43,121 nt of DNA from an uncultured Mollicutes bacterium (GTDB lineage: Bacteria; Bacillota_I; Bacilli_A; Acholeplasmatales; Anaeroplasmataceae): assembly GCA_947174785.1 (NCBI GenBank), contig CAMWKG010000013.1, positions 1 to 43,121 on the forward strand, given 5' to 3'. The first letter of the stretch is position 1. The number at the start of each line of letters is the position of its first letter. Under the pieces are notes generated by a model. That model saw nothing but the letters and a program-made list of their open reading frames with translations. It searched no databases and was not told the DNA's origin. Positions 8,852 to 16,528 of the stretch are shown in pieces. The position numbers and the translations under genes are program-made.

Positions 8852-9823
8852 ATGAAAAAATTAAGCTTAACAAAAAAATGGGATAAGGTTTTTCCAAAAA
8901 GTGATAAGGTGAATCATGAAAAAATTTCGTTTCATAATCGTTATGGAATTCTTCTTGCTGCAGATTTATATATTCCTAAAAACAGCAAAGGAAAACTTGC
9001 AGCTATTGCGGTTTGTGGACCATTCGGTGCTGTTAAGGAGCAATCCTCTGGACTTTACGCTCAAGAAATGGCAGAACGTGGATTTTTGACTATAGCCTTT
9101 GATCCTTCCTTTACTGGAGAAAGTGGAGGAGAACCAAGATACGTCGCATCACCCGATATAAATACCGAAGATTTTTGTGCTGCTGTAGATTATCTTTCTT
9201 GTCGTGAGGACGTGGATTGTGAGAAAATAGGAATAATAGGAATTTGTGGATGGGGTGGTATGGCCCTTAATGCAGCAGCTATAGATACACGAATCAAAGT
9301 GACAATTGCTTCTACTATGTATGATATGACAAGAGTAAATGCTAAAGGCTATTTTGATTCTACTGATAGCGAAGAGGAACGCTACGAAATAAAAAAAGCA
9401 TTAAATACCCAACGTATTAAAGATTATAAAAATAAAAGCTATGCATTAGGCGGTGGTGTTGTTGACCCTCTTCCTGCGGATGCACCATTCTATGTAAAGG
9501 ATTATTATGATTACTATAAAACTCCTCGTGGATATCATAAGCGTTCCTTGAATTCTAATGGAGGTTGGAATAAAACTTCCGCACTATCCTTTATCAATAT
9601 GCCTATACTCTCCTATAGCAATGAAATAAGAAATGCCGTAATGATTATTCATGGAGAAAAAGCTCATTCATGCTATTTTAGTAAAGATACATTTAAGCAA
9701 TTAAAAGGAAATAATAAAGAGCTCCTTATTATTCCTGGCGCTGTTCATACAGATTTATATGATCATATGGATATCATCCCATTTGATAAAATTGAAAATT
9801 TCTTTAGAACAAATATGAAATAG
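8852..9823 (+). CDS. Alpha/beta hydrolase with a cysteine nucleophile
   Basis: 323-residue alpha/beta-hydrolase fold protein, no signal peptide. The nucleophile elbow reads GICGWGG with Cys132 where most esterases have Ser, as in dienelactone hydrolase. Probable partners are an acid near E269 (MIIHGEKAHS) and H299 (GAVHTDLYD). GPFGAVKEQ near 56-64 could be the oxyanion region. The family resembles a widespread, poorly characterised Firmicutes hydrolase that often sits beside flavodoxin, aldo-keto reductase and cyclophilin-like genes, as it does here. Second gene of the LysR-divergent cassette; 9 bp spacing to the next gene. Substrate unknown. Confidence 0.88.
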   Translation: MKKLSLTKKWDKVFPKSDKVNHEKISFHNRYGILLAADLYIPKNSKGKLAAIAVCGPFGAVKEQSSGLYAQEMAERGFLTIAFDPSFTGESGGEPRYVASPDINTEDFCAAVDYLSCREDVDCEKIGIIGICGWGGMALNAAAIDTRIKVTIASTMYDMTRVNAKGYFDSTDSEEERYEIKKALNTQRIKDYKNKSYALGGGVVDPLPADAPFYVKDYYDYYKTPRGYHKRSLNSNGGWNKTSALSFINMPILSYSNEIRNAVMIIHGEKAHSCYFSKDTFKQLKGNNKELLIIPGAVHTDLYDHMDIIPFDKIENFFRTNMK

Positions 9824-9832
9824 GAGGCGCTT

Positions 9833-11293
9833 ATGAAAAAAATAATAGAAGGTATTTTATTTCTTCTTTTATTTTTCTGTTTTACAGCCTGTAAAGCAGA
9901 AAATCCAAATGACAATCCTGAAAATAAAGAAGATAACGATTTGACAAAGCCCTCTATAGATTCCACATCCAGCATTCTTATTGCATATTTTTCCTGCACA
10001 AATACAACAAAGTCTATTGCAAGTCTTATTGCTGAAGAAACGAAAGGGGTTTTATATGAAATAACGCCAAAAATCCCTTATACTGAGGAGGATTTAAAAT
10101 ATTATACAAATGGTAGAGCTGATCAAGAACAAGCAGATTCTTCTATTCGACCGGAAATAAATGGAAGTATAGAAAATATAAGCACATATGAAACACTTTT
10201 CTTAGGATATCCCATATGGCATGGTCAAGCACCAAGAATCCTTTCTACATTTTTAGAAAGCTATGATCTTTCAAATAAAACTATAATCCCCTTTTGTACT
10301 TCTCATAGTAGCGGTATTGGTTCAAGTGATACAGCATTGCATTCTCTTGCCCCTAAGGCCAATTGGATGACAGGCAAACGTTTCCCATCTGGGGTCTCTA
10401 AACAAGCAATTACAGAATGGATAGAAACACTCCAGCTAACCTCAGGTTCTTCTGTTTCCTCTTTTAATTTAGAAAAAGGGATAAATGGATGTGCCCCTAC
10501 TGTCAAACTCAATAGTGGTTATGAAATGCCCATATTAGGCCTAGGCACTTATAGTTTACATGGTGATACCTGCAAAACTGCCGTTCTATCTGCAATTCAC
10601 CAAGGATATCGTTTAATTGATACTGCATATATGTATGGCAATGAGATAGAAATTGGTGAGGCTATTAGAGAATCTAACGTACCCCGTGAACAGCTATTTG
10701 TTATAACAAAAATTTATCCAGGGGAACAGTTCCTACATCCAGAACAAGCTATACAGGAGGCTTTGGATAGATTAAATATTGAATATATCGATATGATGCT
10801 TCTACATCATCCTGGAAATAATGACATAAAAGCCTATAAAGCAATGGAGAAGTTTGTTGAACAAGGTAAAATTCGTTCTTTAGGTTTATCCAATTGGTAT
10901 ATTGAAGAAATTGATGATTTCATCTCTCAAGTTAGCATAATACCAGCTCTTATCCAAAATGAGATTCATCCCTATTATCAAGAACAAAACGTAGTTCCTT
11001 ATATGCATAAATTAGGCATTGTGATGCAAGCCTGGTATCCTCTTGGAGGACGTGGACATACAGCAGAGCTGCTAGCTGATCCTACCATTTCTAGCATTGC
11101 TAAAGCCCATAATAAATCTTCTGCACAGGTTATTCTAAGATGGCATTTACAACGTGGTGTTGTAGCTATACCAGGTTCTAGTAACCCACAGCATATACTT
11201 GAGAATATTTCCATATTTGATTTTAAATTATCTACAGAGGAAATGCATAAAATGGCAGCATTAGAAAGGAATGAAAAACATGACTGGTATTAA
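9833..11293 (+). CDS. Lipoprotein fusion of flavodoxin and aldo-keto reductase domains
   Basis: 486 residues in one uninterrupted frame. Residues 1-20 are a lipoprotein signal ending in lipobox FTAC (Cys20), followed by a low-complexity Asn/Asp/Glu linker. Residues 47-200 are a flavodoxin-like domain (ILIAYFSCTNTTKSIA; GYPIWHGQAPR; FCTSHSSGIGSS). Residues 223-486 are an aldo-keto reductase with the full catalytic tetrad D263, Y268, K293 and H325 and the nucleotide-binding PGSSNPQHI near 447-455. Normally these are separate, often cytoplasmic proteins. A reductase outside the membrane has no obvious NAD(P)H supply, so either the FMN domain feeds it electrons or the localisation prediction is wrong. 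Ribosome site AGGAGG fits the ATG. Third gene of the cassette. Confidence 0.88.
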   Translation: MKKIIEGILFLLLFFCFTACKAENPNDNPENKEDNDLTKPSIDSTSSILIAYFSCTNTTKSIASLIAEETKGVLYEITPKIPYTEEDLKYYTNGRADQEQADSSIRPEINGSIENISTYETLFLGYPIWHGQAPRILSTFLESYDLSNKTIIPFCTSHSSGIGSSDTALHSLAPKANWMTGKRFPSGVSKQAITEWIETLQLTSGSSVSSFNLEKGINGCAPTVKLNSGYEMPILGLGTYSLHGDTCKTAVLSAIHQGYRLIDTAYMYGNEIEIGEAIRESNVPREQLFVITKIYPGEQFLHPEQAIQEALDRLNIEYIDMMLLHHPGNNDIKAYKAMEKFVEQGKIRSLGLSNWYIEEIDDFISQVSIIPALIQNEIHPYYQEQNVVPYMHKLGIVMQAWYPLGGRGHTAELLADPTISSIAKAHNKSSAQVILRWHLQRGVVAIPGSSNPQHILENISIFDFKLSTEEMHKMAALERNEKHDWY

Positions 11294-11813
11294 AAAAATT
11301 GTTTTCTTATTTTTTCTATTATTCTCTTCTTCTTTAATTTCAGCTTGCAAGCAAGCTTCAACAATTGATCCAGAAGATCAGGTTATCCCAGATGATAAGG
11401 AAAATTCAACTCCTTCTAAACAGCCTGAAGAAAATCCTACACCAGAGGAGATAACGAAAATGTATGTAATGATGAATGAAAACAAATTAGAAATCACGCT
11501 TGCAAAAAATTCTGCAGTGGATACCCTTATTGAAGCATTAAAACAAAAAGACATCACCATTACCGTAAACGATTATGGTGGCTTTGAAAAAGTTGGAAAT
11601 TTAGGATTCACGCTTCCAACAAGTAATTCACAAATCACAACCGCTCCAGGAGATGTCATATTATACTCAGGCAATCAAATTGTATTCTTTTATGGCAGTA
11701 ATTCCTGGTCTTACACAAGACTAGGTAAAATAGAGGGGTATTCCGTAGAGGAATTACGTACCTTTCTTAAGGCCGACAAAGGAAGTATACAAATTACATT
11801 AAGCTTGAACTAA
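11280..11813 (+). CDS. Cyclophilin-like fold lipoprotein
   Basis: About 177 residues. Signal peptide with lipobox ISAC (Cys23), a Pro/Glu-rich linker, then a roughly 115-residue cyclophilin-like domain recognised by DYGGFEKVGNLG, LPTSN, PGDVILYSGNQIVFFYGSNSWSYTRLGKIEG and a C-terminal ITLSLN. An earlier in-frame ATG at 11271 abuts the AGAAAGGA site with zero spacing, so ATG 11280 (9-bp spacing) is preferred. Either start overlaps the end of the fusion gene, so translation is coupled. The family is not known to be a prolyl isomerase; it is commonly found with flavodoxins and aldo-keto reductases, and both proteins here share lipid anchoring. Role unknown. Confidence 0.85.
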   Translation: MTGIKKIVFLFFLLFSSSLISACKQASTIDPEDQVIPDDKENSTPSKQPEENPTPEEITKMYVMMNENKLEITLAKNSAVDTLIEALKQKDITITVNDYGGFEKVGNLGFTLPTSNSQITTAPGDVILYSGNQIVFFYGSNSWSYTRLGKIEGYSVEELRTFLKADKGSIQITLSLN

Positions 11814-11814
11814 A

Positions 11815-11850
11815 ATAATAAAGGTGAGGCAAATGCCTCACTTTTATTAT
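11815..11850. terminator. Bidirectional terminator between convergent genes
   Basis: GTGAGGC (11824-11830), loop AAAT, GCCTCAC (11835-11841), extended by A-rich and T-rich flanks that also pair (AATAAAG with TTTTATT). Serves the cassette on plus and the small membrane gene on minus. Confidence 0.85.
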
Positions 11851-11864
11851 ATTTTTTATATGAA

Positions 11865-12158
11865 TCAATTAATAAATAAAACAATTAATAAAACAAACAC
11901 CAAGTCAATTAAGAATACAAGAATAGTAGAAAAAATAGCAGGTTTAAATAGTTCCTTTTGACCTTTATAGCCCACCATCCAAATCGCACAGCCTAACCAA
12001 AGTGGAGAGGCAAACAATAAAAGGTTATATCCTCCTAAGCCGATAATTGCTATTAGAGCGTTATCCTTAGGACAAAACCAAAGCATTATAAAGAATAGAG
12101 ACATTATAACCCAATAGGGTAAAATAAAGATACTGCTTCTTTTTAAAATGGTTAGCAT
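11865..12158 (-). CDS. Small hypothetical membrane protein
   Basis: 97 residues with three or four hydrophobic segments (about 10-30, 35-65, 77-97) and little polar sequence. I do not recognise the family. ATG at 12158 is preferred to an upstream in-frame ATG because it has a near-perfect AAGGAGGAAGGTATA ribosome site and the upstream start would lie within the promoter. Its own strong promoter at 12186-12214 and terminator mark it as monocistronic. It is divergent from the amidase gene; no functional link can be drawn. Confidence 0.7.
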   Translation of the reverse strand: MLTILKRSSIFILPYWVIMSLFFIMLWFCPKDNALIAIIGLGGYNLLLFASPLWLGCAIWMVGYKGQKELFKPAIFSTILVFLIDLVFVLLIVLFIN

Positions 12159-12185
12159 TATACCTTCCTCCTTAATGATATATTT

Positions 12186-12214
12186 ATTATACAAGAGGCT
12201 TATAATTTTGTCAA
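12186..12214 (-). promoter_or_regulatory. Strong sigma-A promoter of the small membrane protein
   Basis: On the minus strand TTGACA (12214-12209), 17-bp spacer and TATAAT (12191-12186) are exact consensus hexamers; the start codon follows 27 bp after the -10. Confidence 0.8.
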
Positions 12215-12255
12215 TTTTACACAACTACATACATAAAGTTAATTAGGTGATTTTT

Positions 12256-12906
12256 TTGAAAAAGCGATATCTATTTATGCTTCTGTTATTCTGTATAGCC
12301 TTTGTTATTTTTACAACAAAAATATTTGCAGAGGTTAGTCCTTTAGTTGTATATATTGACCCTGGTCATGGTGGGATGGATGGTGGTGCCTCTATTGGTG
12401 AAGTTAAGGAATCCAATCTGACATTAGAAATATCCAAAAAAATTAAAGAGGTATTTGAAAGTAATTCTATTCAAGTTGTTTTAACTAGAGAAACAGATGA
12501 TGATTTAAGTGATGGTTCTTTTGTAAAAAGAGAGGATATGCTAAACCGTGTTACTCAAATCAACACATCTAATGCCTCTTTAGCCTTATCCATACATTTA
12601 AATAAATTTAGTATGGAAAAATATCGTGGAGCTCAAGTTTTTTATAGTAAAACCAACTCAAATAATCAGCTTCTTGCAGAAACCATGCAAACTAGCCTCT
12701 CTCTTTATTTAAAGAACACAGAAAGAAAAATTGTCAAGCGAGACAATATATTTCTATTAAATAAAGTCACTATTCCTTGTTGTATTATTGAATGTGGCTT
12801 TATGTCTAATAAAGAAGAATTCCAGCTTTTACAAACAGCTGACTACCAATATAAGATTGCATATGCACTACTTTATGGAGTTGAGGATTATTTAAAACTA
12901 TATTAA
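12256..12906 (+). CDS. cwlD: CwlD-like N-acetylmuramoyl-L-alanine amidase
   Basis: Zinc amidase that cleaves the bond between muramic acid and the stem peptide. Residues 1-25 form a signal peptide or anchor; the rest is one Amidase_3 domain with zinc ligands H38 (DPGHGG), E52 (KESN), H114 (SIHLN) and catalytic E179 (IIECGFMSN). Length (216 residues) and the SIHLNKF..YRGAQVFY and IPCCIIECGFMSN context match CwlD, which in spore formers prepares cortex muramic-delta-lactam. No cell-wall-binding domain is present. TTG at 12256 is chosen because AGGTGA lies 5 bp upstream; a GTG at 12247 in frame overlaps that site. Whether this organism sporulates cannot be told here, so a vegetative role is possible. 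Confidence 0.88.
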   Translation: MKKRYLFMLLLFCIAFVIFTTKIFAEVSPLVVYIDPGHGGMDGGASIGEVKESNLTLEISKKIKEVFESNSIQVVLTRETDDDLSDGSFVKREDMLNRVTQINTSNASLALSIHLNKFSMEKYRGAQVFYSKTNSNNQLLAETMQTSLSLYLKNTERKIVKRDNIFLLNKVTIPCCIIECGFMSNKEEFQLLQTADYQYKIAYALLYGVEDYLKLY

Positions 12907-12922
12907 AATAATAAAATATGAA

Positions 12923-13393
12923 TTAATCGGCTGGTAAATTACGTTTGCCAGTGAGTTCAAATAAAACTATCTTATATACTGCAGTATTGCTAAGACTTAG
13001 GCAACGTTCAATTGGATAACCACTAAAGCCATAGTGTTCAACAAGCTTACTTAACCCATATATTTTTTCTTCTCCCTCAACTTTACTTACACTGCCTATA
13101 CCTATAACACTTTCATACCGTGCCGTAATTCCTGTTTTTGTAGTCTCCACTTTATAAAAAATATCTGCCTCTATACATACATGATTATTTTTTGTAATAC
13201 AATCATTTTTTAATCCTACAAGAGCACTATGGAAATAAATGATGATTTTATTATCAACTACATCCAACCCAAAAGATACAGGAACAACATATGGGTTATC
13301 CTGGTTCATCAGCCCTAATCGAATTGTATTGCATCTTTTAAGAATGCTTACACTATCATTAACATCTTTAACTTCTCGATCTTTTCTATTCAT
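12923..13393 (-). CDS. Pyridoxamine 5'-phosphate oxidase-family protein (NimA-like)
   Basis: 156-residue split-barrel flavin-binding protein. NRKDREV at the N-terminus, IRLGLMNQDNPYVVPVSFGLD and IYFHSALVGLKND are characteristic of the NimA-like branch of the PNPOx superfamily, which binds FMN or related cofactors and includes 5-nitroimidazole resistance proteins. The ATG has an AGAGGGAG site. It converges on the amidase gene with only 16 bp between stops and no obvious terminator hairpin there. A true nitroimidazole reductase role is only one possibility; most members are uncharacterised. Confidence 0.85.
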   Translation of the reverse strand: MNRKDREVKDVNDSVSILKRCNTIRLGLMNQDNPYVVPVSFGLDVVDNKIIIYFHSALVGLKNDCITKNNHVCIEADIFYKVETTKTGITARYESVIGIGSVSKVEGEEKIYGLSKLVEHYGFSGYPIERCLSLSNTAVYKIVLFELTGKRNLPAD

Positions 13394-13460
13394 TTAATTA
13401 CTCCCTCTTTATTAACATAAATTACTTTCTAAATAAATTTAATATATCAAACCTTAATTT

Positions 13461-13489
13461 AAAAAGCAAGGAAATCTATTTTCCTTGCC
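13461..13489 (-). terminator. Terminator of the DUF1538/PII operon
   Basis: On the minus strand a 9-bp stem GCAAGGAAA / TTTCCTTGC (13466-13474 with 13480-13488) with a 5-base loop is followed by TTTTT. Confidence 0.85.
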
Positions 13490-13508
13490 ATTATACTTAA
13501 CAATAAGC

Positions 13509-13868
13509 TTATTCTTCTGTAGATGTTTTCTCCTCTGGTTTTTCTTCTGGTTTTACAGCAGGTGTTGTAAGTCCTACAACCTCATCTACTGGTAAACTGA
13601 ATGCGATTCCTTGTGCAGAAGTATTTAAACCTACATTTTTATATATTGCGTGAAGGATATCATCCTTAATATCATTACTTGCAAGAATAAGAACAATTTC
13701 CTTTTCTGGCTGAATTGAAATGTTAAATAACTTCTCAGCATCCTCTCTTGCAGTACCACGGGCATTTAACACAGTACCACCTCTAGCACCACACTCTCTT
13801 GCTGCTGACATAACACTATCAGAAAAGCCAGCATCTACAATACAAAATATTACTTCAAATTGTCCCAT
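13509..13868 (-). CDS. PII-like signalling protein (second of pair)
   Basis: 119-residue ferredoxin-like-fold protein of the nitrogen regulatory PII superfamily. EVIFCIVDAGFSDSVMSAARECGARGGTVLNARGT corresponds to the PII first strand-helix and the start of the T-loop; KEIVLILASN..DDILHAIYKN and QGIAFSLPVDEVVGL to the second repeat. A Pro/Glu-rich tail follows. ATG 13868 is used, with AAGGAG upstream; an in-frame GTG nine bases earlier overlaps that site. Gene starts 1 bp after the stop of the other PII-like gene. Probably a trimeric small-molecule sensor that binds the neighbouring membrane protein, by analogy with GlnK-AmtB; ligand unknown. Confidence 0.85.
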   Translation of the reverse strand: MGQFEVIFCIVDAGFSDSVMSAARECGARGGTVLNARGTAREDAEKLFNISIQPEKEIVLILASNDIKDDILHAIYKNVGLNTSAQGIAFSLPVDEVVGLTTPAVKPEEKPEEKTSTEE

Positions 13869-13869
13869 A

Positions 13870-14292
13870 CTATTCACTCCTTGCTCCTTCTACGCTATTA
13901 CTTAAAAACTTATAAACCATAACTCCAATCACTGAAGAGATTGGGATGGTAAAGGCAATTCCTTTACCATTTTTTGTTTTAAAATATTTATCCTCATAAT
14001 CTGCTAAAATTCTTTTAATGTTATCCTCTTGAACAACACTAAAGATAACTGCTTTACCTAGCTGTGATAAACCTAAATATTGAAGCATTTCAGTAGGTGC
14101 AGTTCCCTTACCATAGATTACTGTCTGCAGGTTTACATCATAGCCTTCTAATGTATCTAAGTAAAAATCTGCTTTAGAACGTTCAACAATTGTAACTAAA
14201 ATCTTCAATTTCTTAGGAGCAGTTAACCCCTCTTCTTTTTTAGCAACAGGATTCTTTTTTTCTTTTTTCTTTACTGCTTTTGTTTCTGACAT
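13870..14292 (-). CDS. PII-like signalling protein (first of pair)
   Basis: 140 residues. A Lys/Glu-rich N-terminal extension (1-27) precedes a PII-like domain: LKILVTIVERSKADFYLDTLEGYDVNLQTVIYGKGTA, then LGKAVIFSVVQEDNIKRILADYEDKYF and KGIAFTIPISSVIGV. Diverged from its neighbour, so the pair may form a heteromeric or two-signal sensor rather than a recent duplication. It begins 8 bp after the DUF1538 stop with an AGGTGATAGT ribosome site. Conserved gene order membrane protein-PII-PII supports a common function. Confidence 0.83.
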   Translation of the reverse strand: MSETKAVKKKEKKNPVAKKEEGLTAPKKLKILVTIVERSKADFYLDTLEGYDVNLQTVIYGKGTAPTEMLQYLGLSQLGKAVIFSVVQEDNIKRILADYEDKYFKTKNGKGIAFTIPISSVIGVMVYKFLSNSVEGARSE

Positions 14293-14300
14293 ACTATCAC

Positions 14301-15836
14301 CTACATAAAACGAATGATTTGTTCATCATCGGCACTGATGATTTTCTTCATTCTTGTCTTTTCCTTCATCTGCTTTACAAATACTGCCTTAAAGCCTAAA
14401 AGCTGAATTGTTATTAGTGGTGTCATTGCAACCATTGCAACAATTCCAAAGGCATCATTTAAAACCTTTGTAGGTCCATCATATATTGATACGCATGCTC
14501 CTATTGCAAAAGGTAAGATAAAACTTGAGGTCAATGGACCTGAAGCAACACCACCTGAGTCAAAGGCGATTGCCGTATACATCTTTGGAACAAAGAATGA
14601 TAAACCTAAAGATATAAAATATCCTGGAATGATATAAAACAATATAGAAAAATCAAATACCAAACGAATCATAGATAGTCCTATAGAAATACCAACACCA
14701 ATTGCTAAAGCAAGAAGCATAGCTCTTTTAGAAACACCACCATTAGTAATTTCTTCAACCTGTTTGTTTAAAACATGAACAGCAGGCTCTGCTAAAACTA
14801 CAACTAAGCCTATTACAAATCCAAACACAATTAAATATGCTGGATGGAACTTGGCGATACATTGTCCCATTTTATATCCAATAGGTGAAAATCCTATCTC
14901 CACTGCTGTCAAGAAGATGACCAATCCAACAAAAGTATATGCAATACCAATAGCAATCTGAATTAACTTCTTCTTTGGTAATTTAATAAAGATTAACTCT
15001 ATAATCATAAAGAAAACTACAATCAAGCTTAACGCAATAATAACTTCCTTTGCCTTTTCTCCTAATATGCTAAATAACTCTTTCCAAAAATCTGTTTTCA
15101 CCGCATAATCAGGAACCGTATAAGGAATATCTCCCTTCATTGTAGCCCCTAAAATAAGAACTGCCAAAATCGGTCCAATAGAACATAATGCAATTAAACC
15201 AAAGCTATTCTCACTTGCATTTCTTCCACCGATGGTTGCTGCAACACCAACGCCAAGTGCCATAATAAAAGGTACTGTTATAGGCCCTGTTGTAACACCA
15301 CCAGAATCAAAGGCCAAGGATAAGAAATTACCATTTCCACTTAAAATAACTAATCCAACAAATGCGAACATCAGCATATAGAAAAACATTAGCATTAAGG
15401 ATAAGTCCTTTTTGAAAATAATCTTCAAGATGGCAAGAACTAAGAATAATCCTACGCCCACTCCAACAAATACCATTAATAATGTTTGATTAATTACTGC
15501 TGAAACTTGCCTTGCCAAAACAGATAAATCAGGTTCTGCAATAGTAATCAAAACTCCCATAACAAAACAAACCAAAACAATGATTTTGACCTTCTTCGAC
15601 TTCATCAAAGAAGCACCAACCTGTTCACCCATAGGCTGCATAGCCATATCTGCACCTAGACTAAATAAGCCTATACCTAATATTAATAAGACTGCTGATA
15701 CTATGAAAACAATCAACTCATAATTTGTCAAACTAACTAAAGGAGTAAAATATAAAATCATAACTATAATTGTAACGGGTAGTACTGACATTAACGCTTC
15801 TTTAATTTTAATCCATAATAATTTCAACAATTTCAT
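14301..15836 (-). CDS. DUF1538-family membrane protein, putative transporter
   Basis: About 511 residues with twelve or more hydrophobic segments arranged as two repeats. Each half carries matching motifs: AEPDLSVLARQV and AEPAVHVLNKQV, then FDSGGVTTGPITVPF and FDSGGVASGPLTSSF. Such internal duplication is typical of secondary transporters, with the FDSGG.[TA]GP elements as likely substrate- or ion-binding hairpins. ATG 15836 with AAGGAG at short spacing is preferred; an ATG at 15854 would lie at the predicted transcription start. Followed by two PII-like genes, so gating by nucleotide or 2-oxoglutarate status is a reasonable inference. Substrate unknown. Confidence 0.87.
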   Translation of the reverse strand: MKLLKLLWIKIKEALMSVLPVTIIVMILYFTPLVSLTNYELIVFIVSAVLLILGIGLFSLGADMAMQPMGEQVGASLMKSKKVKIIVLVCFVMGVLITIAEPDLSVLARQVSAVINQTLLMVFVGVGVGLFLVLAILKIIFKKDLSLMLMFFYMLMFAFVGLVILSGNGNFLSLAFDSGGVTTGPITVPFIMALGVGVAATIGGRNASENSFGLIALCSIGPILAVLILGATMKGDIPYTVPDYAVKTDFWKELFSILGEKAKEVIIALSLIVVFFMIIELIFIKLPKKKLIQIAIGIAYTFVGLVIFLTAVEIGFSPIGYKMGQCIAKFHPAYLIVFGFVIGLVVVLAEPAVHVLNKQVEEITNGGVSKRAMLLALAIGVGISIGLSMIRLVFDFSILFYIIPGYFISLGLSFFVPKMYTAIAFDSGGVASGPLTSSFILPFAIGACVSIYDGPTKVLNDAFGIVAMVAMTPLITIQLLGFKAVFVKQMKEKTRMKKIISADDEQIIRFM

Positions 15837-15857
15837 CAACTCCTTTTCCAACATAAT

Positions 15858-15886
15858 ATTTTAACAAATTGTATTGATAAATACAA
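15858..15886 (-). promoter_or_regulatory. Promoter of the DUF1538/PII operon
   Basis: Minus strand TTGTAT (15886-15881), 17 bp, TAAAAT (15863-15858). The predicted transcription start falls near 15852, which argues against translation from the upstream ATG at 15854. Confidence 0.55.
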
Positions 15887-15903
15887 GAAAGCTATATAAA
15901 AAA

Positions 15904-16416
15904 TTAAGAAATATATTCATCTTTATTCTTATACAACTCTATAATAGGCTCTAAAGTCTTTAAATCTGTATAATTCAGATTGTGAAGAATTGCATCTAAT
16001 GCCAATGCATCTTCTTTTTTCAATCCACTATCCAATAGCTTAAAGGATAAATCACTCTCAATAGATTTTAGTGTTATTCTTTGAAAAAGACTTAATCTTT
16101 TTTTCCGAATTCCACCAGGCAAGTAAAATAACTTAGCATATAATTGATTTACATGTCGTACGATTCCAAGATGTTCCTCAGTGGCAGGTAGTATGCCTAC
16201 AGCACAAACACAGTCGATATGGAATCGAAGTACTGCATTGTATTTCATAATCTTATTTTCCTTTACCCAGCCCATATATATGATGCTTGTTTCCTTAGGT
16301 AATTTCTTCTTCGCTTCTTTTAAAGTATAGAATGGAATATTTAATTCCTCTGCTAAGGCTTTGGCATAAACATAAGTATGTCCACATTTTGAAGTATATA
16401 CAATTGCATCTACCAT
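15904..16416 (-). CDS. Flavodoxin-like domain protein
   Basis: 170 residues. The N-terminal AIVYTSKCGHTYVYAKALAEEL resembles the phosphate-binding loop of flavodoxin-like proteins (HemG/flavodoxin_5 type), followed by IIYMGWVKENKIMKYN, matching the second binding loop region. The C-terminal third (LSLFQRITLKSIESDLS...) is helical and unassigned. ATG has GAAAGGCGG upstream. Monocistronic between the DUF1538 operon promoter and the divergent esterase gene. It may bind FMN; the usual Thr/Ser-rich loop is poor, so binding is uncertain. Confidence 0.65.
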   Translation of the reverse strand: MVDAIVYTSKCGHTYVYAKALAEELNIPFYTLKEAKKKLPKETSIIYMGWVKENKIMKYNAVLRFHIDCVCAVGILPATEEHLGIVRHVNQLYAKLFYLPGGIRKKRLSLFQRITLKSIESDLSFKLLDSGLKKEDALALDAILHNLNYTDLKTLEPIIELYKNKDEYIS

Positions 16417-16528
16417 AGACTCTTACCGCCTTTCTTTTTCTATTATACATTAAATAGGCAAAAAGAAAAATAAATTCGTGCAATTCTTTTATAAATAAGT
16501 TATAATAAATTTAAGAAGGTGTATCAAG

